A stretch of DNA of 64,000 nucleotides, from positions 8,575,093 through 8,639,092 of the forward strand of contig NW_006494931.1 of the NCBI RefSeq assembly GCF_000471905.2, given 5' to 3'. Shown here piece by piece: positions 46,670 to 58,420 of the stretch. Under the pieces are notes generated by a model. That model was not told the origin of the DNA. It made no database searches and saw only the letters and a list, made by a program, of their open reading frames with translations. How positions within the stretch are numbered: position 1 is the stretch's first letter; every line of letters begins with the position of its first letter. The position numbers were made by a program, and so were the translations under genes. Source of the stretch: Amborella trichopoda. Lineage: Eukaryota > Streptophyta > Magnoliopsida > Amborellales > Amborellaceae.

Positions 46670-47395
46670 GAGACTAAAATAGATCCCATCGAAGTAGACC
46701 TTGCAATCCTAAATAACTGTTTGGTTGTCAACTTCTCGGATGACGACCTTTAGTTAGGTGGAAAGTTCCACAATCGTCCTCTCTTTGTAACCAGTGAGTT
46801 GCATACGTGTCCCATCAGCCAAATTGTGCTGGATGGGGGATCACAATTAACCTCATCCCGAGAATAATCCCTCCTAAGATTGGGATCTGATGACCTGACA
46901 CCGATGAACATCACAATTTAAGGGTTCAATCAGTCAGGAGAAAAACCGGTCGGCACTGTTCGCCTCCATCTCAAGGTCGGTGAATTAAACGATTACGCTC
47001 AATTCCATATGATCAACATTGACATGTCTTACAACGTCGTTCTCAGTCACCCTTGGATGCATGACCAAGGGGTGGTTCCATCCATGCTTCATCAGTGCTT
47101 TAAGTACAGTTGAGATGGAAGACAGCACACGGTCTATGCTAATAAAGGACCGTTCCCCATTGTCAAGATGCATTATGCTGATGCAAAGTACTACATTGTA
47201 GATCCGATATCACCTCAAGAACCTACGGACGATGACTGAAAATCTGTAAAATAGACGGAAGCATCCCTACATGAGGATGTGGAGTATGTAGCAAGGCTAC
47301 TCTCGGACATGTTTAAAGAAGAAAAGAGAAACGACAAGCTTCTCCCTCTAACCCCAACACTCCATGCCTTCTTCCGAAAGAAATCTTTAGCTCTT
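46670..47395 (+). pseudogene. pro: T2 Tat protease fragment
   Basis: The sequence starts inside the protease N-terminal segment (PIEVDLAILNNCLVVNFSDDD, GGKFHNRPLFVTSEL), has the catalytic loop as VLDGGS, then frameshifts; QSGEKPVGTVRLHLKVGE, MSYNVVLSHPWMHDQG, PSMLHQCFKYS and HYADAKYYIVDP follow. It is a plus-strand Tat copy closest to T1. It is cut on the left by E3 and fades at about 47360-47395 into the E4 minisatellite. No other part of this copy is in the window. Confidence 0.87.
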
Positions 47396-47633
47396 TAGAG
47401 GAAAAAAATCTTTTGAAAGCAAAAGAAAAGAGAGATGAAGGCTGGTTTGGCTTTCACCCAGTTCATTAAAGATAAAATATACTTTTGGAAACAAGAGAAG
47501 AAAGGAACGAAGGCTAGTTTGGCTTTCACCTAGCACTTCAGAGAAAGAGAAAAGAGAAACGAAGGCAGATTTGTTTTTCACCCAGATCCTTCAGAGATGA
47601 AATGTATTTTTGGAAAAAAAGAGAGAAAAGAGG
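47396..47633 (-). repeat. E4 minisatellite, left part, about 63-bp units
   Basis: Three units and part of a fourth carry GAGAGA(T/A)(G/A)(A/C)GAAGGC, TTTGGCTTTCACC(C/T)AG and a GA-rich spacer. The fourth unit is interrupted by element H and continues at 52189, followed by a fifth. I assign it to E4 because the same array lies on both sides of H and runs into E4 sequence. Confidence 0.75.
47629..47633 (+). other. Target site duplication of H (partner 52189-52193)
   Basis: AGAGG flanks H exactly outside its TG and CA termini, inside one minisatellite unit of E4. Confidence 0.9.
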
Positions 47634-48751
47634 TGAAGACATCCCCTTGAAATTTTGGCTAAGGGAACTCCTAAAAACCTCGATTCTGGTCCTAAAGGAC
47701 CAAACAAACCCTAGTAGTCCATAGGCAACTTAGACCCAATCTAATTAACTCAAAACTACCAAAGTCTTATCCCAACTTGAAGTAGAGTCTAAGATATTTC
47801 CAACGATCTAAGAATCGCCTGAATCAGACCTACGGATAAAAAGATATCACAAATGATAATTTGGTCCCTACTGGATGATGATGGAGTCAACGCATCTGAT
47901 GATGCAGTAAACACGTTTTCTTTAATTAAATAAGGGTAAAACTTCAAGATAAATCCAAAAAAATCTGAAAAAACTCCAAAAAATTAGGACAAATTACCAA
48001 TGGAGTTCTATAAAAACCCCTTTCATAACCCAAAAGGAAAAGATCATAAATCACAACGAAATCCATTAGAAATTCCCGAAATTAGAAAAATAGCCCAAAA
48101 TACCAAAAATAGAAAAAACCCTTAGAAAATTCCTAAAAATTTATAAACAAATCCCCAAAAATCTTAAAAAATTAGAAAAAATCTCAGAAGTCATATTCAA
48201 CCTCTGGAGATCCCAAAACCTAACTAAGGAAATTCTTGTCCAATCTTACGAAAAACCTAAATAGACCCTATCTAAACTTCTCAGCTTTTCCCCTTGCCTT
48301 AGGAACCCTAGTTTTAGGTCAAAAGAACCTTAGATCTACCAATTCCAGCAAGCAAAGGCATCCAAAAAAGGAGATGGTGGTGTAAATCGGAAGAGCGGCT
48401 TGATCCAAGCACGAAACTCCAGGTTTCGGGTCCCTAGAGGTAAGTATATGTCTTTGCTTATTTTAGTTTGCTTTTATTTATTTAATTCTATGATTTATTT
48501 TATTTTTTTTTGTAAATTAATTCATCATTAGATTTAATTAAATTTGGAAGAGTTTTTAATTTAAAATACCGATTTGGAGCTGGCACAGCCAATGGACTAA
48601 AAAAAGGACCAAATTTGTATAGATCTTGGATTTTTTTGAGCCCATAATTCAAGAGACCCCACTTTTTCTACCTTCTAAAATATAATTCAATTTTTTGCTA
48701 AGATTTGAGCATATCTTATCCCAAAGATTGGCGCCGATTGGAGTGTAAACA
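47634..48751 (+). repeat. H 5' LTR
   Basis: It aligns over its length with 51101-52188 (AAATTTTGGCTAAGGGAACT near the start; GCCAATGGACT and ACCCCACTTT near the end). It ends GTGTAAACA directly before the PBS. Confidence 0.9.
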
Positions 48752-48754
48752 GTT

Positions 48755-48772
48755 TGGCGCCTACAATGGGGC
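48755..48772 (+). other. H primer binding site
   Basis: TGGCGCCTACAATGGGGC starts three bases after the LTR. The tRNA is not assigned. Confidence 0.75.
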
Positions 48773-49577
48773 ACCTTGAACTTTAGATCCGTATTTTAAA
48801 ATTAAAAAAGCTTCTTCTTTTTTTCTCATATATTTTTTTTCTAGAAAAAATATAAATATAAATGTATAAAAAAAAAAAGAAGAAGAAAAACGTGATAGAT
48901 TTTAAAAAAAATAAAAAATTCTTTAGATTCTATCTTTCTATATCTTATTTTTTTCTCTCTCCATAAAAAATTTAAGATCTTTTTCCTCTCAATCTTTAGA
49001 TCATCTTTTAGATATCTCTCAATATTTATATCATCTTTAGTTTTTTTAGATCATCTTTCTTTTAGATCCATCTTTATTATCTTTATCTTTAGATCTTCAT
49101 GTATATCCATCGAGATCATCTTTATCTTTAGATCATCTTTAGGTCAATCTTTTATATCATCTTTAGATCTATCTTTTAGATCATCTTTAGACCATCTTTA
49201 TTTATTGTTTTTAGATAATCTTCTTTTTGAACTTATCTTGATCATCTTTATCTTCATATCATCTTTTTAGATAATCTTTTAAATTATCTTTATCATCTAG
49301 AACATCTTTAGATTCATCTTGATTACATCTATATCATCTTTATCATATTTTTCATATCCTTTTTTATTCATACTTATCATCTTTAGATCATATTTTATCT
49401 TCTTTAGATCATACCTATCTTCTTGAAGTGCATATTTATTTTTTTAGAATACATATTTTAGAAGCATATTTATCTCTTTACAAAAAAAAAAAACAAAAAA
49501 ACAAAAATGAAGAATCTTTATCTCTTTTAATAATATAATTTTTAAAAAAATAAAAAAAAGAAAGAAAAAAAAATGAT
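48773..49577 (+). repeat. AT-rich leader with ATCTTTAGATC repeats
   Basis: Degenerate, irregular repeats of ATCATCTTTAGATC and TTTATC phrases (about 48960-49420), flanked by A and T homopolymers. Low complexity and no coding potential. Several of these phrases are partly palindromic. Confidence 0.8.
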
Positions 49578-49936
49578 NNNNNNNNNNNNNNNNNNNNNNN
49601 NNNNNNNNNNNNNNNNNNNNNNNNNNNNNNNNNNNNNNNNNNNNNNNNNNNNNNNNNNNNNNNNNNNNNNNNNNNNNNNNNNNNNNNNNNNNNNNNNNNN
49701 NNNNNNNNNNNNNNNNNNNNNNNNNNNNNNNNNNNNNNNNNNNNNNNNNNNNNNNNNNNNNNNNNNNNNNNNNNNNNNNNNNNNNNNNNNNNNNNNNNNN
49801 NNNNNNNNNNNNNNNNNNNNNNNNNNNNNNNNNNNNNNNNNNNNNNNNNNNNNNNNNNNNNNNNNNNNNNNNNNNNNNNNNNNNNNNNNNNNNNNNNNNN
49901 NNNNNNNNNNNNNNNNNNNNNNNNNNNNNNNNNNNN
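49578..49936. other. Assembly gap (359 N)
   Basis: A run of unknown bases in the H internal region, between poly-A-rich ends. Any gag N-terminus of H would lie around here. Open frames across it are artefacts. Confidence 1.
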
Positions 49937-49948
49937 AAAAAAAAATTA

Positions 49949-50940
49949 TTGCATATTTTTCTATTCATGTCTGGAGTTCGTGATGACTCAGATACTGAGT
50001 CTACTGCCCACGCTAGACCGAAAGAGCTAAGCAACATGATCAATCTTTTAACGGCACCGACCCCTATTACATTTACTCATGATGACATACCTCTGGGGTT
50101 CGATCGTTTTCACACTCATCCACTTTATATCACTGTTTTCATGAGTGGTTATGAAATCCGAAAAGTGGTGGTTGACAATGGGGCATCTCTGAACATATGT
50201 CCCTTAAAAACTATTCTAAGAGTAGGGTTATCACAAACAGACCTTGAGGTCTCAAACATCTCAATTGCAGCCTATGATTAGGCTTAAAGAAAAAACCTTA
50301 GGGATCATCCCCCTCACTCTTAAGATTGGGCCAGTGGTCCAAACAGTGAGATCTTATGTCATTGACATTGAGCATTTTTTCAATCTACTCATTGGCAAGC
50401 CTTGACTACATGAAAATCTTGTTGTGGCCTCCACTTTACACCAATGCCTGAAGTTCCCAACTGTTGAAGGAGTGGCTCGCATACGTTCAGATGCAGTCAA
50501 AGCAGTAAAAGAGAAACTCTCTGAAAACTTGAAAATCCAAGAGATCCCACTTCTAACATATAAGGAAAATTACGCTATGATCCATAAAACGCATGAAGTG
50601 TTTGAGAAATTGAAAATTTGTTATGGTCATTAGGATTTCGGTTCATCCACAGCATGAAATATATTTTTGGTTCAGGGGTAATACCCTGGCGCTGGCCTTG
50701 GAAAAAATGGGCAAGGTGTTGCTGAGGCAATTACTCATTCCCCTCATGCGAAAGTATACACCAACGATCGAAGAGGGTTGGGTTGCACACTTTCTAAGCT
50801 TCAATGCAAACTCAAATCTTCTCGACCTCCAGGTTTTATTCTTGGAGGAATTCAAGGTATTGACCACCGAAAGATCGAATCTTTTCCAAAACCAAAGATT
50901 ATAATTTCTCTAGAAGAATAGCTCTTAGAACGACAACTTT
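49949..50940 (+). pseudogene. pro: H protease and G-patch-like linker
   Basis: LGFDRFHTHPLYITVFMSGY, then the catalytic loop VVDNGASLNICP (50169-50204), where D-N-G is acceptable, and SNISIAAYD followed by stops. Then the LLIGKP-like and STLHQCLKF phrases. A reading near 50760-50800 gives DRRGLGC, reminiscent of a G-patch segment. The form VDNGASLN is typical of Ogre-like and related plant gypsy proteases and differs from T1-T4. Multiple frameshifts. Confidence 0.78.
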
Positions 50941-51075
50941 CCCGGCTTACACTTGGAGTTGAAGATAAAAGAAGAGATTGACAAACTTTTAAGGTAAAGT
51001 TCATTGTACCTGTGGACTATCTGGATTGGTTAGCCAATATCTTAGTAGTACCTAAAAAGGATGAGAGAATTAGAG
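50941..51075 (+). pseudogene. pol: H reverse transcriptase start, truncated
   Basis: A broken frame reads KEEIDKLL and then DWLANILVVPKKDERIRV, the first RT block (WLANVV-VKKK-RVC in T1). It stops after RIRV, where purine-rich sequence and the 3' LTR follow. Fingers, palm, RNase H and integrase are absent. Confidence 0.8.
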
Positions 51076-51100
51076 TTTGGAAAAAAAGAGAGAAAAGAGG
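51076..51100 (+). other. Purine tract before H 3' LTR
   Basis: A 25-base tract beginning TTTGGAAAAAAAG and ending AAAAGAGG lies directly before the 3' LTR. It could be the polypurine tract, but the same 25 bases directly precede the 5' LTR (47609-47633), where they belong to the E4 array. Confidence 0.7.
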
Positions 51101-52188
51101 AGTAGACAACTCCTCGAAATTTTGGCTAAGGGAACTCCTAAACACCTCGATTCTGGTGCTAAAGGACCACACAAACTATAGTAGATCATAGGCAACATAG
51201 ACCCAATTTAATAACCCAAAACTATCAAATCCTATCCCAACTTAAAGTAAAGCCTAAGAGATTTCAACGGTCCAAGAATCGCCTCAATCGGACCTACAGA
51301 TAAAACGATATAACAAATGATAATTTGGTCCCTGTGGGTTGATGACGCAGTCAACGCATCTAGTGATGCAGTAAACGCATTTTCTTTAATTAGATAAGGC
51401 TAAAACTCAAGATAAATCCAAAAAAATCTGAAAAAACTCCAAACAAATTAGGAAATATAAATACCCCCATCATAACCCAAAAGGAAAAGATCAGAAACCA
51501 CAAAGAAATCCCTTAGAAATTCTCAAAATTAGAAAAATAGCCTAAAATACCAACAATAGGAAAAACCCTTAGTAAATTCCTAAAAATTTAGAAAAAATCC
51601 CAAAAAATTAGAGAAAATCTCAAAAGTCATATTCAACCTCTGAAGATCTCAAAACCCTTAGAAAACTAAGGAAATTCTTGTCTAATCTCAAGAAAAGCCT
51701 AGGTAGACCCTACTTAAAATTCTCAGATTTTCTCCTTGCCTTAGGAACCCTAGATCTAGGTCAAAAGAACCTTAGATCTACCAATTCCATCAAATAAAGG
51801 CATCCAAAAAAAGAGATGGTGGCGTAAATCTGAAGAGCGGCCTGATCTAAGCCCGAAACTCCGGGTTTCGAGACCCTAGAGGTAAATATATTTCTTTGCG
51901 TAATTTTTTTTTTCTTTTTTTAATTATCTGATTTATTTATTTTTTTCTAAAAATTAATTCATCATTAAATTCAATTAAATTTAGAGGAGTTTTTAATTTA
52001 AAATACGGATTTGGAGCTGACGCTGCCAATGGACTCAGAAAATGACCGGAGCTATATAAATCTAAGATCTTTCTAAGCCTATAATTCAAGCGACCCCACT
52101 TTCTCCACCTTCTAAAAAATAACTCAATTTTTTACTAAGATTTGAGCAGATCTCATCTTAGAGATCCACACAAATTAGAGTGTAAACA
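51101..52188 (+). repeat. H 3' LTR
   Basis: It aligns with 47634-48751; the first T is mutated (AGTAGACA) and it ends TGTAAACA directly before AGAGG. Confidence 0.9.
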
Positions 52189-52379
52189 AGAGGAATGAAG
52201 GCTGACTTGTTTTTCACCTAAATCCTTTAGAAAGAAGAAGAAGAAAAGGGATAAGAGAGGGAGAAGGTTAGCTTGGCTCTCACTAAACATTCCAAAGGGA
52301 GAAGAGATGAAAAGATTGAGAGAAGAGAAGAGAAAAGAAGAGAGAAGAGAAAGCAAAGAGAAAGAGAGAGAAGAAGTTT

Positions 52380-52700
52380 GGCACGACGGCTAAACTGACA
52401 CGACGGTGAGACTGACATGATGGCTAAACTGACACGACGGTGAGACTAGCACGATGGTAAGACTACTCGATGGCTGGTCTAGCTCGATAGCTAGATGGGC
52501 ATGGTGACTAGATCGGAACGGAGACTAGACTGCTCGGCGGTAAGACTAACACAACAATAAGATTGGCACGGTAGCAAGACTGGGATGGAGGCAAGACTGA
52601 CACCACGGTTGGTCTGGAGCAGCAGTTACACAGGCACGGTGATTAGACAGGCATGGCGACTAGACTGCTCGACCGCAAGACTGGCACAACGACACAAGGC
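52380..52700 (+). repeat. About 18-bp minisatellite in E4
   Basis: Diverged units of the form ACTGACACGACGGTGAG, ACTGACATGATGGCTA and GACTAGCACGATGGTA. It is found only in this LTR copy. Confidence 0.85.
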
Positions 52701-52769
52701 TCAGCCTGCCCTCCGGTCAAGCAAGCAAAAGAGAGAGAAGAGAGGAGAAAGAAATTTCATGCACTGCAG

Positions 52770-53065
52770 TGTACTCCGTTGTGCCAGACAGAGAGAGAGA
52801 AGAGAGAAAGATGTTGTGCATGACGATGTACTTCACCATGCCAGATAAAGAGAAAGAAAAGATAGATGTCGCACGCTGTGCTGTACTCCACCATGCCAGA
52901 CAGAGAGAGAGAAAGAGATCTTACGAACGGTGGTGTACTCTGCCATGCCAGACAGAAAGAGAGAAGAGAGAAAGATATTGCGCACGGTGGTGTACTCTGT
53001 TGTGCCAAATAAAGAGAGATGAGAGAAAGATGTCGCACACAACGGTGTACCCTGCTGTGTCAGAT
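52770..53065 (+). repeat. About 57-bp minisatellite in E4, five units
   Basis: Each unit has a GAGAGAGAA tract, GATGTCGCACA, CGGTGTACTC and GCTGTGCCAGA. The layout (GA tract plus a CGATG-T-C-CCATG block) resembles the E3 unit, so the two arrays may share an ancestor. Confidence 0.85.
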
Positions 53066-53440
53066 AGAGAGAGAAGAGAGAGAAAGAGGAAAGAAAGGGA
53101 AGAAAGAAGAGAGAGAAAGAGGAAAGGAGAAGAGAGAAAGGAAAGAAGCAGAGAGAAAGGAAAGTGAAGAGAGAGAAAGGAAAGAAGCAGAGAGAATGGA
53201 AAGAAGGAGAGAGAGAAAGGAAAGAAGCAAAAAGAAAAAGGAAAGAAGCAAAAAGAAAAAGGAAAGAAGCAAAAAGAGAAAGGAAAAAAGAAGAGAAAAG
53301 AAAGGAAAGAAGAAAGAGAAAGAAAAGAGAGAAAGAAGAGAAGAAGAAGAGAGAAAGAAGAGAGAGAAAGAAGAGAGAGGAGGAGAGAAGAGAGGAACAA
53401 GAGAGAGAAAGAACAGAGGAGAGAGAAAGTAACTTTTAAC
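53066..53440 (+). repeat. Long GA/GAAA purine tract
   Basis: Nearly pure purines on the plus strand with short GAAAGGAAAGAAGCA units. It yields spurious Glu/Lys/Arg-rich frames on plus and Leu/Phe/Ser-rich frames on minus (52921-53446). Confidence 0.95.
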
Positions 53441-54940
53441 ATCCAAGGGAACCTGCTTAGATCTTCTCTCTCCTATCTCTCTCTAAACCGTGACCCAAAA
53501 ACTTAAACAAGAGCCCAAATTTTATTAATCGAAGAAGGGTTCATTACATATAAGCATCACGTGCTTATATAGATTTTAAGTCCAAACATGGGTGGATACC
53601 TAATTTTTAACTTAATTGTGGAAAAATATGAAGTAAATGAATTGCAGAAAATTAATAAATTAGGGGTAAAATGATGATTTTGCCCCTCACCCACAAATCC
53701 TGAAATTCCAATTAAGTTTCTGTCTTGGCCATGCAACCTTTGCGATCTTCGGGGATCCGTTTGTGGTCACTTCGGTCTTCATCCGACCAAAAGATTATTA
53801 CTTTCTTGATCAGCTCAGGAAGACTGTTGTTTTGATACCCATTTCGAGCCATGGATTGGACTATGGGGCCACGATCATGAGACGTGAAAATCATGGGAAA
53901 CGTGGGATCTTTGATTCAAGATCACGTCCGTTTCTCAGTGTTTTCCAACAATATCTTCGTTGTATTTTGATGAGCATGCCGTCATGAGCGTTTGACGATG
54001 AACGTGGCTTGATTTGGTGTCCGAACGACCATTTTCCAAATTTGGAACTTTGGCCAGAGTTTGGATTCCGGTGGCCAAAAATTACAGCAAATTCGACTCT
54101 ATTGTGCGACGAATCTAACCGTCCATCATGCGTGACGTTCGGCGCAGATGAACCCTCTGACCTCGAGTTCATAATGGGCTTAGTTTTGGATCGATCCGAT
54201 GTGCAACCATCGTGATGTGGCTGCTCGCTCGAGGCATGCTCATGCTAGAAAATCTACAACCTTGCCTTGGATTGCAATCTTCTCTCTTGTTTTTATCCCA
54301 GCTCTAGCTACGACATGGGTCATGCCACTTATCGAAATGCTCGGGTTGACGAGACGGACATGCTCCCAAAATTTGAGCTTGATCTGACCTAAGACGAGAG
54401 AGATATGTCCTTTCAAAGTTCAGTCTGAAACCTGAAAACACAATTTCCATTAATTGAAACAAGTTCACTGAGGGTGCACGATAATAGCATGAGGCCTACT
54501 ATTTTTTGGTAATTTGAACATAACTGGGTTCAAAAACACTTGATCAAGCCGAAACTAGGTCCCAAGGGGTTTTTGGACATTCTGAATCTAATGGTGGTAG
54601 TCTCGTAGTCATTTGACACTCCAGTGATAGGGATGGAGTTTTAACGTTCATTTTCAGGGCGGTAAAGGTCGTTTTTTCCAAAACTGTTTATGAATCTACA
54701 CTGCCTTAAACTCGTTGGATTGTGATAAAACTTAGCATGTGCTCTTAGAATACCTTTTGGCATGATTTTGAACCTTCTTGGGCCATTCTGAGACTTTTGA
54801 AAATTTCACTTCTGGATCAGTGCTTATTGATCTATGGCTTCCGTAGTCGACAGGCATTTTGGCACCTACGGACCTCGATCATAAAATATTTTCTCTTTAT
54901 TCAAATCGAGGATACAAGTGTTGAAAAATACCTTCAAACA

Positions 54941-57430
54941 GCTTGCCCTATCGAACGTTGTGCTTCGAGAGAAGCGAGAAGGATAACATTCAGAATCAAA
55001 ATTGTCCTTCGACTTTAGTTTTCTTCCTAGCCACCGGATCACATGAACGTTGAAGGGATACTCGTGCAAAGATGCTTCCCAGAGGGGTGAACAAGGTGCT
55101 TTAACGGCTGGGGGCCTTGTTTAAGGGCATATAGACCCAAACATGGAGACTTTTGGGGGGATGTGTTTAATGTCCTCGCCCTTGTTGAACATGCAGGATG
55201 CTTTTAAAGTCCTCACCTTTGTTGGACGTATTTGCAGTGTTTTTTGCTGCTACACCAGGTTTGTTTTGACAAGCAGGGTACCTCCGTGGGCCCCATTCTG
55301 CTGAGTCCAGTCGGGGGCTTTTTGTTAGCTTGTCCCGAATGTCTGGTCCGGCCACGGAGGGGTTTTGGTGAGGCGGCCTTGAAAGGGTTCTACCCTAGTT
55401 GTTGCAGGCAGGTATTGACCTGATTTGACAGTTTCTAACCTGTGAGGGATCTTAAGGGATGATTTTAACGTCTACACCCCGTTGGACATATGGCGAGATG
55501 ATTTTATAGTCTACACCCTATTTAACGTCTGGGCGGCATATTTTGCTGCTACACTAGGTTTGCCTGACTTGATTTGACAGTTTCTTACCTATGAACGATC
55601 TTGTTTTTGGGTCTCGACAACAGAGTATTCTGCTACCGAGGAATTTTCTTGAAGTGCCGGTTGAAGCCGCCTGTGGAGGGGAATGCTGCATCAACCTGCT
55701 TATTGGTCCAAGTGCCCTTTTGGGTTTTCACTTGGACTAGGGGAATTGGTGTTATAAAGAAGGTTTTCACCAACTTCCTTTTTATTGAGCTCTTTTGCTT
55801 AGGACCTAACGGCCATGTATGCACTTTTTCCCTTTTTGGTCACGATGTCCTTCCAAGTTTTCACCGTGCCCGATTTTTATTTTACGAAACACGCTTACTC
55901 ATGGTTTTAGTGACCATGTCCATCCGTCATTTTTACTCATAGCATTCCCCTTTCGGGTTTACACCATGCCCATTTTTTTGTTGGGGCGTTTTTAAGGTCA
56001 TGCCTCAGGGACATGGGCTATGATTTAAGGTCTTATAGCCTTGACCATTGTGTGAAGCAATTTAACGTCATGTGGCCAGGACGTGCGCTATAGTTTCGGG
56101 TCATATAACTTGAACTGTGATGGCGATGGACGATGGTCTGTGGAGGCCATAGGGTGAGTATGGTCGTTTGACTCACTTGGGGGAGATGGCACAAGACTGT
56201 CTATGTATGATGGGTGGTGTTTGTGTGGAAGATGGATAATGGGTGACCCACTAGCTGACGGTGAGTATGGATGATGGGATGGCTCACCGTGGTTTCTTGA
56301 GCATGGGTACCACTCACTGGGGGTGTTGTGAGTTTGTGAAGGCAATGAAGATAGACTCACTGGGGAGGCAGTGAAGGTGATATGTGCGTGTGGATGGGCT
56401 GGCTAGGGGAGGCATGCATAGAAGGGCATGTAGAGGGTACACACGTGTATGGTGGCATGTTTAAGGTCATGCCACAAGGATCTGGGCTACGGTTTAGGGT
56501 CGCATAGCCTTGACCTTTGTTCGGTGTAGTTTAACGTCATACGGCCAAGATGTAGGCTACAGTTTAGGGTCATGCAACTGGACCATTGTGCACAGCATTT
56601 TAACGTCATGTAGCCAGGACGTATGCTACAGTTTAAGGTCATGCAATTGAACCGTGGTACGAAGCATTTTAACGTCATGCGGCTAGGATGGGTGCTACGG
56701 TTTAAGGTTACACAACTGAACCGTGGTGCAAAGCAGTTTAGCAACATGCCGTCAGGACAGGTGCTACAGTTTAAGGTCATTCAACTAGACCGTGGTGTGA
56801 AGCAGTTTAACGTCATGCGACCAGGACAGGTGCTTTAGTTTGGGGTCATGCAACTAGACCGTGTTCCGAAGCAGTTCAACATCATACAACCAGGACGGGT
56901 GCTACAATTTAGGGTCATGCAAGTGGACCATGGTGCGAGTCACCATATATGTGTGTAGTTCAGTGAGGGGTGGACTCACTAGGGATATGAAGTAGATGAG
57001 GCTCCATGGGGAATGAGTCTATGAACAGTGGTTTGACTCACTAGGAATGGAATGGTCACGACCATTTATGGGCAGTGGATTCAGATGAAGGTGTCTTAGT
57101 GAGGGATGGTGAGTGGAAGAAGACTTACTGGGGATTAGGGAGTGGATGTGACTCCCTGGTGATTTAAAATGGGTCAACTCATGTGATCGGGGGCACAAGT
57201 ATGACTCCATTGGGGATGGAAAGTAGATGAGGGTTGAACCTTTCCTATGCGTACATGAATGGCCCGTCTAGGGAAGGCATGTGTGGAGGTGTATGCAAAA
57301 GATGTGAGCGTAAAGGTAGAAAGGTTGCACTAGTGGGTACAGGGGTGGCACTCGACAGTGAAAACGTGCTCGACGGCAGCATGTGGTGAGGGGCGCGCTT
57401 GAGGTCGTGCCGCTGAGACTGTAAGTCATG
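54941..57430 (-). other. T4 3' internal region
   Basis: Noncoding; corresponds to 27386-30900 of T3 (GCTGCTACACCAGGTT, GGTTTTCACCAACTTC). At 55150-55230 the minus strand reads GEDFKSILH, like a stray gag repeat unit, next to GTTGAACATG(C) phrases. No recognisable gene. The 5' end next to the LTR has no clear polypurine tract. Confidence 0.65.
56460..56940 (-). repeat. T4 TGACCTTAAACT minisatellite
   Basis: Six units of about 80 bp on the plus strand: GCTACAGTTTAAGGTCATGCA, ACTGGACCGTGGTGC, GAAGCAGTTTAACGTCATGC and GGCCAGGACG. It is the regular form of the repeat seen in T1 and T3. Confidence 0.88.
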
Positions 57431-58420
57431 AGTTCTTTTCAGATAACGTCCGTTGATAAGAGGATTGCCTCCTCCCCATCAGAATGGGTCACTATGTAAC
57501 CCCCATTTGGAGAAGCTTTCTTGATAAAAGGGCCTTCCCACTTTGGCTCAAACTTCTCCTTGCAACGCCCATGCATAACGATCGGCCATTTTACTGCTAG
57601 GACCAAGTCAACACGAGAGAATGAGTGAACTTTGAATGACTTGTTCTTTTCATCCTCCCCTGGTGGAGTTCAAGTTTCTGTTGAGCTTCAAATCTCTTCT
57701 CATCAAGTGCGTCTAATTCTTGGTAATGCAACTTAACCTGTTCATCTTCTGTCATATCATGATGTATAGCGACGGGAAGCGAGGGAAGTTGGATCTCGAG
57801 GGGTAGTACCACTTTGCTCCCATAGACTAAAGAATATGGAGTAGAGCCGATGGCACTCCTGGTGGTAGTGCCATAGGCCCATAAAGCCTCGGGAAGCTTT
57901 TCATGCCAATTTTTCCTCATCTTCGACACGGATTTCTTCAGAACACTGCAGAGGGCCTTGTTGAAGGCTTTGGCCAAACCATTTGCCCGAGGGTGGTACA
58001 TAGTAGTACTTCCACTCTAAATCAAATTGGGTAACCAAGAGGTCAATGTGCTGACTTCTGAACTGGGGATCGTCATCTGATGTGATTCGGTCTGACACAC
58101 CGAATTGGTAAATGATGTAATGTGGCACGAAGTTGGCCACTGATTCCCCAGGGACATGTCTGAGAGGGATCACTTCAGCCCATTTGGAGAAATAATATGT
58201 GGCTGCTAAGATGAAGGTATGGCCCAATGCTAAGGGAGGATTGATGGGTCCGATAATGTCCATACCCCACTGTGAGACGGGCCATGACATAAGCATAGGA
58301 TGCAGAGACACTAGTGGCTAGTGAATGAGGTTTGAATGCATCTGACATACTTGGCACCTTTTGGCACAAGTCAATGAATTTACGACCATTGACAGCCAGT
58401 AATATCCCATCCTGCATATC
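57430..58420 (-). pseudogene. pol: T4 integrase
   Basis: Core motifs: WGMDIIGPI with the first Asp, YYFSKWAEVIPLRHVPGESV, YQFGVSDRITSDDDPQF with the second Asp, and YHPRANGLAKAFNKAL where the catalytic Glu is read as Lys. RNSAIGSTPYSLVYG-like sequence and LPLEIQLPSL follow. A frameshift near 57660 separates the C-terminal segment, where KFEPKWEGPF is read (57500-57560). It ends near 57430. Confidence 0.92.

Larger units (their letters stand above)
47634..52188 (+). mobile_element. H: internally deleted Ogre/Tat-like element
   Basis: 5' LTR 47634-48751, PBS 48755-48772, AT-rich leader, a 359-base N run, protease with trailing sequence, the very start of RT, then a purine tract and 3' LTR 51101-52188. 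The LTR termini (TGAAGACA, TGTAAACA) and PBS resemble those of G. RT is cut after about 15 residues of its first block, so most of pol is deleted. Confidence 0.87.
52189..54940 (-). mobile_element. E4: 3' LTR of T4, main part
   Basis: In minus orientation it starts TGTTTGAAGG at 54940 and aligns with E3 and the T3 5' LTR across 53440-54940 (GATTGTGATAAAACTTAGCA, TTCTGAGACT, GAGCATGCCGT). The left part is filled with private repeats. Its far end would be left of 47396 but no matching terminus is found, so it is truncated. Confidence 0.82.

Noticed and set aside
49444..50043. Open frames of 199 and 136 codons across the N run
   Set aside because: The frames are open only because unknown bases give no stops.
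46670..51075. T2 protease and H protease as one element
   Set aside because: The two protease types differ (LDGGS versus VDNGAS), and H has its own LTRs, PBS and target duplication inside the E4 array.
52921..53446. Glu/Lys/Arg-rich and Leu/Phe/Ser-rich frames on both strands
   Set aside because: They come from a simple GA/GAAA tract in LTR E4; low-complexity on both strands.
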